Assembly: GCA_030686995.1 (NCBI GenBank) | Contig: CM060696.1 | Span: forward strand, 10,150,487 to 10,214,486 | Origin: Artemisia argyi | Lineage: Eukaryota > Streptophyta > Magnoliopsida > Asterales > Asteraceae | Reading direction: 5' to 3' | Length of the DNA: 64,000 nucleotides | Shown: in pieces, positions 24,897-35,377 of the stretch | Numbering within the stretch: the first letter of the stretch is position 1 | Layout: each line of letters begins with the position of its first letter | Made by a program: the position numbers and the translations under genes | The notes under the pieces: model-generated | Seen by the model: only the letters and a program-made list of their open reading frames with translations | Database searches by the model: none | What the model was told of the DNA's origin: nothing

Positions 24897-27350
24897 ATTT
24901 ATTCAACAATTTAGGAATCCATTTAAAGTCTGGTTTGTGTTGTAACCAACATTGCCAATTCCAACTAGTATTTGCTTTCTTAATGTTAAATGCACTAGTC
25001 GTGGGCTCAATCCTAGATTTGTTCTTGGCACCTATGGGGGTAACTTCAGCTTCATTAGAAACCGTAGAAGACGGCTTTCCTAAGTTAGACTTAGAGGCAA
25101 TAGTGGGCCTAGAAGGAATGCGTGTCCTACGTTTCTTATGACGATTTAGAAGAGAATTAGCTAAACATTTTGTATGATCACCAGATGATACGCTTTTACG
25201 ACAAAACACACAAGATGCATTAATATTCAAAACATTCAAAGGTTCATCATTCGTTACATTTAGATTTTGATTACAACTTGCCAGATTAGAATCTAAATCT
25301 GATGCAACATGAGTTTTATTCAAATTCCTAAGTTGGTCTTCTACTTCTTGAGCTTCTAGGTGTCCTCTCTTACGTTGCAAGATCCTATTCTTCTTTGTAC
25401 TTTTCCGCTTGGGTCTGCTAACGCTAGTAGTGGAGACTAGTCCTGTAGAAGTGGAGGTATCAACATTAGTATTATGAACAACCTTTCCTTTTTCCGTTTT
25501 GTCTAATTTATACATTCCTGGTGCTATCACCGTGGTGTCAACCATCTTTCCTTTTTGAAGTAGCCTAACTTTCTCTTTTAAATCGATGATGATGTGATTT
25601 TTATCCTGAATTTCAGACTCGAGTAAACCATTGCAATATTTGATGTCATCGCGGTTTTGTTGCCATTCGACGTTTTCAATTTTTAAGTCCGCAATTTCTT
25701 TTTCATATTTGAGACACAAACTTTTGAAAGACTCAATGTTTTTGCAAAGCTGACAAGAGTTAGAAACATTTTGACTTTGAAGTTTGAGTTCCTTATTAAG
25801 ACTCTGAGCTTGACACCAATCAAGCTTTTGTTTGAGTTGAAAAATTTCTTTTGAACAATGTTTTGTCACATCATCATTCTTTTTCCTCAACTTATCATTT
25901 TCCTGTTTAAGTGTCTCAATTTCCTCATTCAACAAATTATTATCAACACAAAGATCATCCATAAGCATAGAAGTACCAGATTTTTAGAGATCATTCATGA
26001 TAATAGACAAAATATCAGCATTGAGAACTTGTTCCAAGAGTCGATCAGCATCATTTTTGAAAACTCTAGTTCTTTGCTTTTGAACCAAAATTTCTTTTTC
26101 AGTTTCATTGAAAACGTTTATCATATGTTTGACCTCCTTTTGAAGCTCCTGATCCCAACGTGTAGCACATAGACGGAGGTGTTGAACAATTGGCTTCATT
26201 TGTTTTTGAAAAATATCTCTCTTTTCTCGCTCGTAAGCGGATTGAAAAGTTTCAATTTTTATTTCAGAATTACGTTCAATTGTTTCCTCCAAAATTTCGA
26301 TGTCTTCCATAAAGGTTTTGAAATAATTTAAGACACGAACATTTTTTGGTAAGGGTGAAAGTTCACCGGATGATGGTAAAGGACCATTTATTTGTGCTAC
26401 AGTTTGGACAGGGGCTGCATTAGAAGATGAAACATATGACTCTTTGATAAACCATGATTTCTCAGGTAAGTCTTTTTGAGTAACAAATTTAATTGGAGCT
26501 TTTGAATAGTCATATGGTGTCCAATATTGAACATTACTCATTTTTGACCGACTCTCATCTTCAAGTTCTTCTTCTTCCTCAGTATCAAAAACAACAGCAC
26601 GCACAATTGTATCATCAAGCAAATAATCCATACTGTAAATTTTAGGAATTTCTTTGAATGCTGTGTGAAGAAACATTGAATTGTAATCGCCAAGTGCAAA
26701 TCCTGTACCGGGTCTCAGTTTTAAAGTAAATTTCTGAATTGTTGTGACAGAGTTCCCGTGTTTGTAAACAATGTTACGAAATTCTTTGAGTTGTTTTTCA
26801 AGATCAACAATATCACCGAGTAAGTCATCGATATACTTCCTTTTTCGTATTTTATGTTCACAAAAATCTTTTTGACAACTTGACAATTCTGTTTCTGTTT
26901 TTGAAAGTTCTGTTTGAAGACGTTCAACTTGCATTTTCAATTCACACTTTTCACTTTCAAGTTTCGAAATCAACTTTCCGTTTGACTCAATTAAATCTTG
27001 CATTTTGCGTTGAAGATTTTGTTCTTTATTGTAAGAATCCTGAAAAGCATTTTCAAAACCTTTTGCATTTTTAATCTTTTCATCCTGATTTGAAAGTTGA
27101 ATTTTATAACATTCAATATCTCTTGCAAGTGACGCATTTTGTTCTTTTAAAACTTTATTTATTTCGTTGCATTTTATTATTTGCAATCGTTGAGCATCCA
27201 GTTGTTTAGATAACAATATTAGGTCAGGGTCTGGATCAAATGATGGTTCATGTTGTTCTAAATTATCATGTTCATCATTCTCAATAGGATCATCAAATGA
27301 AACAACTGTGTCATCATCGAATATGACAACTGTGCTTATTTGTTCATCTT
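24784..27350 (-). pseudogene. Sirevirus coiled-coil region between Gag and protease
   Basis: One frame (27216 to 24784 and some 130 bases upstream of 27216) with a single stop, TAA at 25984-25986. The product is strongly helical and charged (EQNASLARDIECYKIQLSNQ; LKQENDKLRKKNDDVTK), with acidic text before it (DDDTVVSFDDPIENDEHD) and a second zinc-like cluster CVFCRKSVSSGDHTKC. Gag runs in another frame and stops at 27336, so a frame change near 27340-27360 separates the two. Its 3' end overlaps the pol frame by about 110 bases out of register. In related elements this is probably continuous with Gag; the coil may drive particle assembly (inference). Confidence 0.75.
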
Positions 27351-29243
27351 TTTGAGATGAAGAAGATGATTAGTTAGAACAACTTGCGCCATATCTGATT
27401 CATAAGCAGAAGGTGAGACTATTTCATTAATAAAGCATTCATTGAGGTCATGTACCTGAGACAAGCCGTCAGTGTCATACACTGGACCTGAATCATTGAG
27501 CTTAAGTTCCTGCATGTTGGCCATAAGCATCACAGCTGCATTAGCTTCCAGATCTTCCATGTCATCATCATTGTTCACATTTGCCATGAAGTTGTTATCA
27601 TGTTCAGGGAAATGTCCGTCTTTTTCATCTTGAAGAGCCATGAGTAATGCCTGCTTGTGAAACTTACTACCGCGAGTTCTCGGTTTGGGACATGCTGTAG
27701 CTATATGACCTTGCTCATTACAATTGTAGCACCAAACTGCATTCCCTGAGTTGGAGTTCCATGTTGCAACTGAGTCAGACCTTTGTTGAGAAGATCCGGA
27801 GTTGTTCTTGAACCACGTATTGTTACCAAACCTCTGATCATTCCCATAATTCCCGGAAGAACTTCCTGAACCAAATCGACCATAATTGCGATTCTGTATT
27901 TCCACTCTTCCATCATGGACAACCGCTTGATTCCTTGTATTCGAAGATGACCGTTGACGGTTGTTTGTTTTGTTGGAGAATTTGCTGAAAGCACGAGCAA
28001 TAAGAGCAAGTCCCTGATTCAACGTATTAAAGTTATCATCGTCATCCTCATTGGAGTTGGAGTAGTACACAACATCATTGTTGTTTAACGGAACAAGTTG
28101 AGTAGAAGTATTCTGTAGAGATGAATCATAAGGGACCATTTGGTTCGAGGTGGAAGATTGTGGATAACTGAAGTAGTTCTGCTCTTGAACATATGCATGA
28201 TTAGACATTGGTGATGGAGCGTAGGAAGACTGAGCTACGAGAGCCAAAGAATTTGATGTAGAAGTTGGTGTGTATCCTCCTCGTAGAGCTCGATCTTTTT
28301 CCACTTCAGGTTCATGGTGTTTCAGAAAATCATACAACAAACCATATGGAGCATCATGCAGATTCTTTGTTTGACGAACAAATGTCACATATTTGTGCCA
28401 ATCAGGGCCAAGACTGCCAACAAATTTGGAGTTCACAGCGATCCTTGGTACTGTGATTTTGTGACGTTCCAGATCATTGACCACATTTGTGAAACGATGA
28501 TAGTAGGATTCAAGTGACTCTCCTGGGTCAGTGTATTCCATGTATAGCTTGGATTCCATGTCATCTTTGTTCAATTGAGTGCCTTCCATAAGGAGATGAA
28601 CGTGTTCCCACATAGCTTTGGCTGTTTTCTGAGCATCGACACTTCGATAGACCGGATTAGGTATACCTTGAAGTATATAAGCCATTGCATACTGATCAGC
28701 TTCACGGTGTAGTTTCTGTTCTTCAGTGAGTGCAGATTCTGGAAGAGGTCTATCACCAGGAGGACGTGGAGGATCAGCATGTGGATCACCAGCTTCAAAT
28801 CTAGTTGGCCACTCAAATGGTCCTTCAAGTATCACTTGCTTCAAGAATTTCCCATGAGGTTTCTTTAGCTCAACAAATCGTAAGAATCGACTTGACCATT
28901 GAACATAGTTCCCAGGTGTAAGCATTGGAGGTGTTTCAAGTGATCCTGCCTCATGTCGGGATAGTTGAGTTGTAATAACTTCACACATTCTGTCAAACCA
29001 GTGAGGTTGTTTGGAGGAAAACTGATTGGTTTGTTGTGGCACTTGATATGATTGTTGTTGAGGAATGATCTGATGTTGTTGCATCATTAGGTAATGATGT
29101 AGTGGATTGTATGTTTGTCTTTGAGAAGGTTGTTGATTCATTTGGTGCGGAAGGTATTGTTGTTGCTGATACTGCTGGGGTTGTTGTTGCGGAGGTGGAT
29201 GTTGCTGAACATGAGGGAAGTAGTGATTAGGTGGTTGAGACAT
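27336..29243 (-). CDS. gag: Sirevirus Gag (copia-type, zinc knuckle)
   Basis: About 635 residues from the ATG at 29241-29243 (MSQPPNHYFPHVQQ); an earlier ATG at 29333 in the same frame is less likely because the Pro/Gln-rich start follows the later Met. Order: a Pro/Gln/His-rich N-terminus of about 80 residues, a copia Gag core (MLTPGNYVQWSSRFLRFVE; YYHRFTNVVNDLERHKI), a Ser/Asn-rich linker, and a CCHC zinc knuckle CYNCNEQGHIATAC. Gag forms the virus-like particle and binds element RNA. The frame is open throughout but ends where the partner region is out of register, so it may make only a short Gag. Confidence 0.85.
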   Translation of the reverse strand: MSQPPNHYFPHVQQHPPPQQQPQQYQQQQYLPHQMNQQPSQRQTYNPLHHYLMMQQHQIIPQQQSYQVPQQTNQFSSKQPHWFDRMCEVITTQLSRHEAGSLETPPMLTPGNYVQWSSRFLRFVELKKPHGKFLKQVILEGPFEWPTRFEAGDPHADPPRPPGDRPLPESALTEEQKLHREADQYAMAYILQGIPNPVYRSVDAQKTAKAMWEHVHLLMEGTQLNKDDMESKLYMEYTDPGESLESYYHRFTNVVNDLERHKITVPRIAVNSKFVGSLGPDWHKYVTFVRQTKNLHDAPYGLLYDFLKHHEPEVEKDRALRGGYTPTSTSNSLALVAQSSYAPSPMSNHAYVQEQNYFSYPQSSTSNQMVPYDSSLQNTSTQLVPLNNNDVVYYSNSNEDDDDNFNTLNQGLALIARAFSKFSNKTNNRQRSSSNTRNQAVVHDGRVEIQNRNYGRFGSGSSSGNYGNDQRFGNNTWFKNNSGSSQQRSDSVATWNSNSGNAVWCYNCNEQGHIATACPKPRTRGSKFHKQALLMALQDEKDGHFPEHDNNFMANVNNDDDMEDLEANAAVMLMANMQELKLNDSGPVYDTDGLSQVHDLNECFINEIVSPSAYESDMAQVVLTNHLLHLKKMNK

Positions 29244-30170
29244 CTTAGAACACTTGTGTAGAAATGGATCTTTGTAGAAGATTGAAATGCACGTTCCTTT
29301 GAGTAAGTTGCAAAATCCTTGGGGTAAGTTCAATTCTTACGCGTAACTTTAATCTTACGTGTAAACTTTAGGTTATGTGTAAAGAGTAGGTTTATGCGTA
29401 AACAAATAGTTTATGCGTAAGTTTTCTCTTTACGCGTAAGTTTAGGCTTATGCGTAAGTTTAGACTTATGCGTAAGGTTTAAACAACCAAACAACTCTTT
29501 CAAACTTATCCAAGCTTGAAAGATGTCCGTAGTCGAAGTATTCCACTAACTTATCCAAGCTAGGGAAGTACTGAATCACCGTTACACGAGGAGAAGATCG
29601 TAGATGAAGCTTACCCGTAAACTCTGGCAAGTTACGCGTAACTCTGACTTACGCGTAGAATCAAACTTAAGCGTAGGTTTTAAGGCGTAGAAGAGCAATT
29701 TACGCGTAGGATCAGGGTTTTGTCCAATATTACGCGTAAGAAAAGGGTTTAGGCCTATTTTATGCGTAAACCGACCAAAAAACACTGTAGACAGCTGGAA
29801 ATAGTACTTTTTTTGACCACTTTACGCGTAAAACGTACTGTTCATCCAAAATAATGACTTTTTGATGAAAAAATGCTTAGAAATAAGGTACTTTTGATCA
29901 AATAACTTCACCAATACTTAGAAAACCTTAACTTTATAAGATGTAGCTACCAAAAACTAGTTTTCCAATATCAAAGAAGCTATAAAACCTAAAAAAAACC
30001 TTAAAAAACACAACTTTATGCAACAACTAAGCTTCAAATCACTATATCAACCTTGAAACTTATCCAAGCTTCAAGATTTGAGTGAAAGAAACAAAGAAAA
30101 ATGCAAAAAGATGAAGAAATAAGCACCACTCTCCACGTTAACCAAAGAAACACACTTCAAACTTCTAGTA
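29244..30170 (-). other. Sirevirus 5' leader
   Basis: 0.93 kb between the primer binding site and gag without a good reading frame. Its gag-proximal half is palindrome array B (29337-29834). This would form the 5' untranslated leader with packaging and translation signals. Confidence 0.75.
29337..29834. repeat. TTACGCGTAA palindrome array B (about 16 copies)
   Basis: Same family of words as array A: TTACGCGTAA, TTATGCGTAAG, ACGCGTAGA, AGGCGTAGA, spread over about 500 bp. It ends about 95 bases upstream of the gag start codon. Outside arrays A and B I did not find comparable clusters in the window. Confidence 0.85.
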
Positions 30171-30186
30171 GGCGAATGATACCACT
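30171..30186 (-). other. Primer binding site of the Sirevirus
   Basis: On the minus strand the bases after the 5' LTR read AGTGGTATCATTCGCC. TGGTATCA matches the complement of the plant initiator-Met tRNA 3' end, the usual copia primer (TGGTATCAGAGC); the match weakens after eight bases. Confidence 0.75.
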
Positions 30187-30530
30187 TGTTAGGTCACCAT
30201 TTAGTAAACACAAGTATGATATAAGAAGAAATAAGATGAGAAATGAGATTGGTTGATTATGAGACAATATGAAAGGTGAAAGTGCAAGAGTTTCCTTAAG
30301 GTAATCAAATAACCAACAAATAAAATGTTAACATAAGCTCACTATTTATAAGGGAGGAGTTAGGGCAACACTCCCTTCCTCCCTTATCCTTACTTTCGTG
30401 GGCTTTAAGGCCTTATGGGCTTAAACATGTTGCCCATTAACTTAAACAAAATGAAATAAATACTGAAGCAACCTATTACAAAAATGTAATGACCGAGACT
30501 TGACAAAAATACAAAAGTATGATCCCAACA
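30187..30530 (-). repeat. 5' LTR of the Sirevirus (right)
   Basis: 344 bp, one difference from the left LTR. As the 5' LTR of a minus-strand element it should hold the promoter; on the minus strand TTATAAATAGTGAG (around 30338-30351) is a plausible TATA box. Confidence 0.95.
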
Positions 30531-30868
30531 CAAATCAAACAGCGATTTATGAATGTTTGAAAAATTTGAATCGTTAGTTATTATCTCATAATTGATATAA
30601 TGTTTTATTTTTCATTTCATTAAATGTTTTTTTATGTTCTTTGATATATGTTCAAATTTTTTGCTTGAGTTGAATCATCACATGTTACAATCATTTGCAA
30701 ATACATTTTGATATTTTCACGTTCTATTTTTAACGTTACACGAAACACTTTCTACAATATCGCATATCGTTAATTTTCTGCAACTAGGAATTTCCGTTGC
30801 TATGCACGGGTACTCGCCTAGTAAATATAAACACGTCTTTATGAGTCTTGCAAAAACAATTAAATAAT

Positions 30869-31670
30869 TCATGAGGGCTACTAATAGTCTTAATATATTT
30901 GTAATTTGGACACTTGATGATGTCTTTATTATGTAAATAATACCCTCTAATATTATAATACGCCTTCAAAATTAAGTGTACACATACTAGGAAGCTTCCT
31001 TCGAATTACTTAATCAATAAAAAATTCAATCTTAGGTTGTAATTTTTAACCTTAAAGAACTTTAAATATAAAACAATCAAATATGCTCAATGGTCCCGTG
31101 GATGGGCTTAAAAACAAAATTAAAATAGTAAATTAAAAAAAATTGTTGTGGCAGTTTGTTCATATCGTGCCCCTAATCCCAAGGTTTTGAAACCCGGGTC
31201 AACCCGGCCGGGTTAACCGGTTCGACCGGTTCCGGCCGAAAAAATGGGTCAAAACAACCCGGGTTTCTAAAACCGGGTTAACCGGTGTGACCCGCTGGGT
31301 TTTGAGTGACCCGGTTCAACCTGGTTCTCGAAACCCGGCCGGGTTTCATTTTTTCAAAAAAATTTAATAAAAAGCCGGGTTGACCCGGTGGTCGAACCGG
31401 TTGACCCGGCGGTCGAACCGGTTGACCCGATCAAAAAAATAAAATAATAATAAATTGAAAACCGGGTTGACCCGGCGGTCCAACCGGTTGACCCGGTGCC
31501 CGGTGACTCGACCGGGTCGATTTCAAACCCGGTTTTCAAAACATTGCCTAATCCCTTCAATTATGTGACGTTTTTTGAAACCGGTATGATGACTAGCTCC
31601 ATAGGCACATAATGTGTGCTATAACACACATATTTTATACTCGTCTAACATAAATCAATAATTTGAGACG
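30869..31670 (+). repeat. Second copy of the dispersed repeat, carrying a foldback MITE
   Basis: Matches 2771-2955 joined to 7812-8066. It lacks the 4.9-kb Helitron-like insertion of the first copy, but has a 366-bp foldback insertion of its own (31181-31546). The final part, AATCAATAATTTGAGACGG, resembles a Stowaway terminus, so the repeat may itself end in a MITE. Confidence 0.75.
31172..31555. mobile_element. Foldback MITE with 9-bp target duplication (Mutator-like)
   Basis: The element is 31181-31546, flanked by CCTAATCCC at 31172-31180 and 31547-31555. The other copy of the host repeat has one version of that site (CCTAACCCC at 7935-7943), showing the pre-insertion state. The ends AAGGTTTTGAAACCCGGG and (reverse complement of the right end) CAATGTTTTGAAAACCGGG are inverted repeats. 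The interior is packed with AACCGG/CCGGTT/GACCCGG words and can fold along most of its length. A 9-bp duplication is typical of Mutator-like elements. Non-coding. Confidence 0.8.
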
Positions 31671-32160
31671 GAAGTAATATCAAAGTAATGAACTTTCTAC
31701 TAAATCACATTTCTTAATAACAATAAAAGTGTATTTGCAAAGGTTCTAACATAAATTTGTTTGAAGAATCGAAATGAAACTTAAGATTTGAAGAATCATC
31801 TAACATAAGCAACATTCTGACGTAATAAAAAAAACTAAAAAAATTTATTTAAGAGTTACAACTCCAAACTTAAAAAAAAATCATAAATAAAAAATAAAAA
31901 AGAAACATTAGTTATATGCAATGTAAAGAATATTACTCCGTAAATCAAAGAATGTAATAAAAGTAAAATTTTTAGGGTGTGTTTATTTTGTTAATAGGTT
32001 AGGATTGGTATTCGGATTTTGTTTAGGTTTAAAATAAGGGTATAAGAGAGAAAATTTCTTAGTGGATTAATAGTAAAGAGTGTGTTGGCGTGAACCCTTT
32101 CGCCATCTCAACATTTCATATTTCATTCACACACCAAAATAACCATTCACTTATGGCTTA
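31671..32160. other. AT-rich spacer, nothing recognised
   Basis: No reading frame or repeat structure that I can support between the dispersed repeat and the NLR relic. Confidence 0.5.
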
Positions 32161-32249
32161 AGCTATTTATAATTTTTGGGCCCCATCATTTTATTTTCTT
32201 TTCTATTTTTCAAACCAACTAATTTTTCAATCATTTTAATTAAAATACA

Positions 32250-33122
32250 AATTACAATACGAAAATTAAAAAAAAAAAAAAAATCAAGAAACGTTCTTTT
32301 CTGACCAGATGCCAAAGCCATCAAAATTTGGTCGAAGTTTTCGTAGTATATCTGAATTAGGATAGGTTTGGAGTCTATGCAATTTGCTTTTCCAAACATG
32401 CATAGATTTTTCATACAATGATCGACCAATAAATTTGAGAGCTAAAGGGTGACCTTGCAAATATTCACAAATTGAAAAATGAACTCTTCAAAATCTTCTG
32501 TAGGATGTCTTTTCCCAAATTCATTCAAACCAAAGAGCTCAAGAGCTTTATAATCATCTAAATTCTCCATTTCATAAATTTCATCTACTTTATGAGATCT
32601 TAGCAATTGTTTGTCTTTACTTTACCGGTGAAAATGATAAGACTTCCAGGGGAAAACCAATCAGGTGAACCCGCTAGAGCATCTAACTGCTCCAGATCAT
32701 TCACATCGTCTCAAACAAGTAGGATCAACTTATATGCCATCCTTTGTTTTAGCACCTTCGTTCCTTCGCTAACACTTGATATCTCCAGAGTTTATGTTTT
32801 CAGTATCTTTAGCAACATTTGCATTTGGACTTGAGTCAAGCCTTGTCGTTTTGTGACTCCTTGGACATCATCACAAAAAGCATCTTCCCTCGAAGTAGGT
32901 ATACATCGAGTTATAGATAGCTTTGACAAGAGTACTTTTTCCTATTCCAATAAAGCCACATATTCCAATCATGTGCACTTATCTAACCCAACAAAACGCA
33001 GCAAGTTCAATTCACGTACACGAGCATCTACACTAACAAGGTTCTCAACAACATCCCAGGGTCTGACAGATGTCGCTTTGAGGATTTCTTTGGAGATGTT
33101 GTCATTGAACTTGAACTCGTAA
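32250..33122 (-). pseudogene. TIR-NBS-LRR disease-resistance gene relic (NB-ARC part)
   Basis: Read on the minus strand in changing frames. It contains, in order, a linker (EFKFNDNISKEILKAT...DARVRELNLLRFVGLD), a P-loop GICGFIGIGKSTLVKAIYN (32921-32974), the kinase-2 region YKLILLV-stop-DDVND (32697-32735) with a TGA inside it, the following SPDWFSPGS and IIFTGK segment, GHPLALKFIG equivalent to GLPLAL (32431-32460), and a degraded FLD motif. These are NB-ARC motifs in the right order and spacing for a TNL immune receptor. The TIR exon and LRRs are absent; an old Athila-type LTR fragment lies just upstream at 33377. Frameshifts near 32640, 32820 and 32960 exclude function. Confidence 0.82.
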
Positions 33123-33376
33123 CTGTTTACCAAAAAGAACTACAAATAAATAGAGCGAAATTTCCAAAAAATTTATAAAAGAGACAAAATTTATTGCACC
33201 TCGGTAAATTTGATTGAAAATAATATGTTTACAATAACACAAATTTACCTATTTGTCATTTCCCGGAGATCGAATCCCGGTAGACCAGCTCAAAAGCAAA
33301 CTCGTGAACCACCTAAATAGCCAACATTTACTAATCAACGATAAGGAACATGCCCAGGGATGGATGACAAACCCCT

Positions 33377-34345
33377 TGATGCGTAGGGATTGCACCAGAC
33401 TTTACCTCTCAAGAGACCTCGAGAAGCTTACAACCCCTACCAGGCAGTGTACCTGATCGTTGTAGTATAGTATAGTGACAAGTACCGGGGGATTGATCGT
33501 TCAGCTATGAATAGTGTCGCTAGGATTAGAAAACCTAAATATTAGTTCTAAAGATGAAGGATGATTATTTTTGTATTTTTATATTTTTTTAGAAAGCAAA
33601 TTAAAATCTCGGGTTTGAAGGATTTGGGTGGAATTAGTTGCTACTCAACTAACCCAATACTAAAGATGCAATCAAAATAAAATACTAAAAATGAAAATGA
33701 AACTAAATTAAACTAAGGTTGTGAGCAATAAGTGGAGAAATGTGTTTACTTAGATTTCACTAATCCCTAGATATCTTTTACACGTTAATTACTTGTTATA
33801 GTTGCGTGGATGACGGATTGTATTCCTTAATACCATTCATGGGGTGGCGTACTTAACACCCCAATTCTATGAGTGCCTACTTCACTCCTATGTCGAGCTG
33901 GCTAAGAAGCTCCTAACATGGGATCATTAGAATTTACTCATGCATTAAATACAACCAATAAAACCTAGTACACATCGGTTCATGTTTCCTAAGACATTCA
34001 AGCATGTTACCAATTGGAGATCTGCCAGTTTTCTTAAGCCTAACATTGAAATCATTCATCCAATACAACCATAAACAAGTAATCAACACATAATTAACAT
34101 CTAGGTTTCATTAGATCTAAGCTAACACAGGATAAATCTAGCCTAGCATAGTGGAATCAAGACAAGAACAAGATATAGTCAACCAACACATAGACATATT
34201 GATTGAATTAAAAGAACACTTATCTCAATTACACATGCAAGGGTTCAAGGGCTGAAAACCCTTAAAAAACCTGTAAAATTCGTAATAGGTTCGGCCTTAG
34301 GGTTTCTCCAAAACTTCTCTCTAATGAATGAAAATTTACTAAAAT
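33377..34345 (-). mobile_element. Old Athila-type LTR fragment
   Basis: Homologous along its length to the first two thirds of the LTR at 57454-58910: shared blocks include TTTACCTCTCAAG, the AGGCAGTGTACCT block, GTAGTATAGTATAGTGACAAG, GGGGGATTGATCGTTC, TGTCGAGC.GGCTAAGAAG and TTTTCTTAAGCCTAACAT. The identity is much lower than between LTRs of one element. It starts at TGATGCGTAGGGATTG. The distal third and any internal region are missing, so it is a truncated solo LTR or remnant. Confidence 0.75.
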
Positions 34346-35370
34346 ATGTGGTTTTGTAACAGCATATTCAACATATTAGAGAGATGCAACAATGGTTCAT
34401 ATGAGACTGTGAAAAAATTGCGTTATTAGTTAACATCAAATATACTTATTAGTGTATAAACTAACAAATGATTACACCTCTTTTTGTTACTCTTTAGATG
34501 TTAATAATCTTTGAATCAATATTAGGAAAATGATTTAATTGATCCCTGAAACAATAATATTGATGGAAATCATTACAAATTGCAAAAAACAATTGACAAT
34601 TCATTACCTGGTCAAAATCATATGAGCTCATAATTCATGATACTGGATGCGTTCAGATGGATAGAGTAGAGGATTATCAAAGCTTCACAATAACTTCCAA
34701 AATCATAGCAAATTAAAGATTCAAATTTATACATAAAATTTATTTGATTGTTACTGGTTTATCGAATTGGTACCCAAAATCATCTCAATCGAAGTTGAGA
34801 AAATTGAAAATCAATAGAGAAGATGATGGCATTGATGCTTATGATCACAAATCACATAAACAAATTTTTAAGCAATCGATAGGAAATAATTATTATAATT
34901 AAAGCCGTACCTTGGATCATTGATCGAGTAAGGTGCTTGATGAATTAGGATACAAAATCAGAAAACCCCTGCAATGAAGAATTATCTATAACTCAACATC
35001 AGTTTATATATGAAAAAATAGGTGAAATGAGGAATGTGATGTTACAGAATGATTACCTTCGGTATTCATAGATAAAAATTAGGATTTAGGGATTTGAATT
35101 GATTTAAATGATAAACATGGAATCAATTCAAAATTAGTGAGTGAAATCAGGAAACCGTGATTCATGTGATATGATTTTGAAATGTATAACTGATTGAAGT
35201 GATTAATGGTGAGAGGATTAAGGAAACCATATATTCACATAAAAGAGGATGCAGAAAAATTAGGGGGAAATGAGTGAATGTGTTGAAACTGATGTGCAAG
35301 TCAACCGACGGTTGAGATGTAGAGAATAAATTCAATGCCTTATTATTTTTGTTTTTCAAATATATTTGCA
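34346..35370. other. AT-rich intergenic DNA, no gene seen
   Basis: No supported reading frame or repeat in this kilobase. Confidence 0.5.
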
Positions 35371-35377
35371 AAAACCA

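Larger units (their letters stand above)
12755..30530 (-). mobile_element. Ty1/copia Sirevirus-type LTR retrotransposon, 17.8 kb, complete but defective
   Basis: Two 344-bp LTRs (12755-13098 and 30187-30530), each TGTTAG...CCCAACA, differ at one base by eye and are flanked by the same 5 bases, CAAAT (12750-12754 and 30531-30535). The order on the minus strand is 5' LTR, PBS, 0.9-kb leader with a palindrome array, gag, coiled-coil region, protease, integrase, RT and RNase H (copia order), second palindrome array, env-like frame, 2.3-kb untranslated tail, PPT, 3' LTR. Large size, a post-pol env-like gene and repeated AGGGGGAG tracts are known marks of the Sirevirus (SIRE/Maximus) lineage. Stops and frame breaks interrupt the coiled-coil region, pol and env-like frame. 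Confidence 0.93.
10805..30821 (+). mobile_element. Helitron opened by a nested Sirevirus
   Basis: The 5' end TCTATACTACTTATAAAG follows an A at 10804; the 3' end GTACTCGCCTAG precedes a T at 30822, with a CCGT(8 nt)ACGG hairpin about 12 bases before the end. Both ends match the 735-bp Helitron at 1509-2243. Excising the LTR element at 12755-30530 plus one CAAAT leaves about 2.2 kb. No Rep/helicase coding was found in the remaining body (10805-12754 and 30536-30821), so it is non-autonomous. The body contains MITE-like foldbacks and a T tract. Confidence 0.65.

Noticed and set aside
24718..28517. Plus-strand frames opposite Sirevirus gag and pol
   Set aside because: Short, without domains, fully explained by the minus-strand coding.
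33245..33320. Second tRNA-like SINE head on the minus strand
   Set aside because: A B-box-like GGGATTCGATCTCC is visible, but the A box is weak and there is no tail or target duplication.
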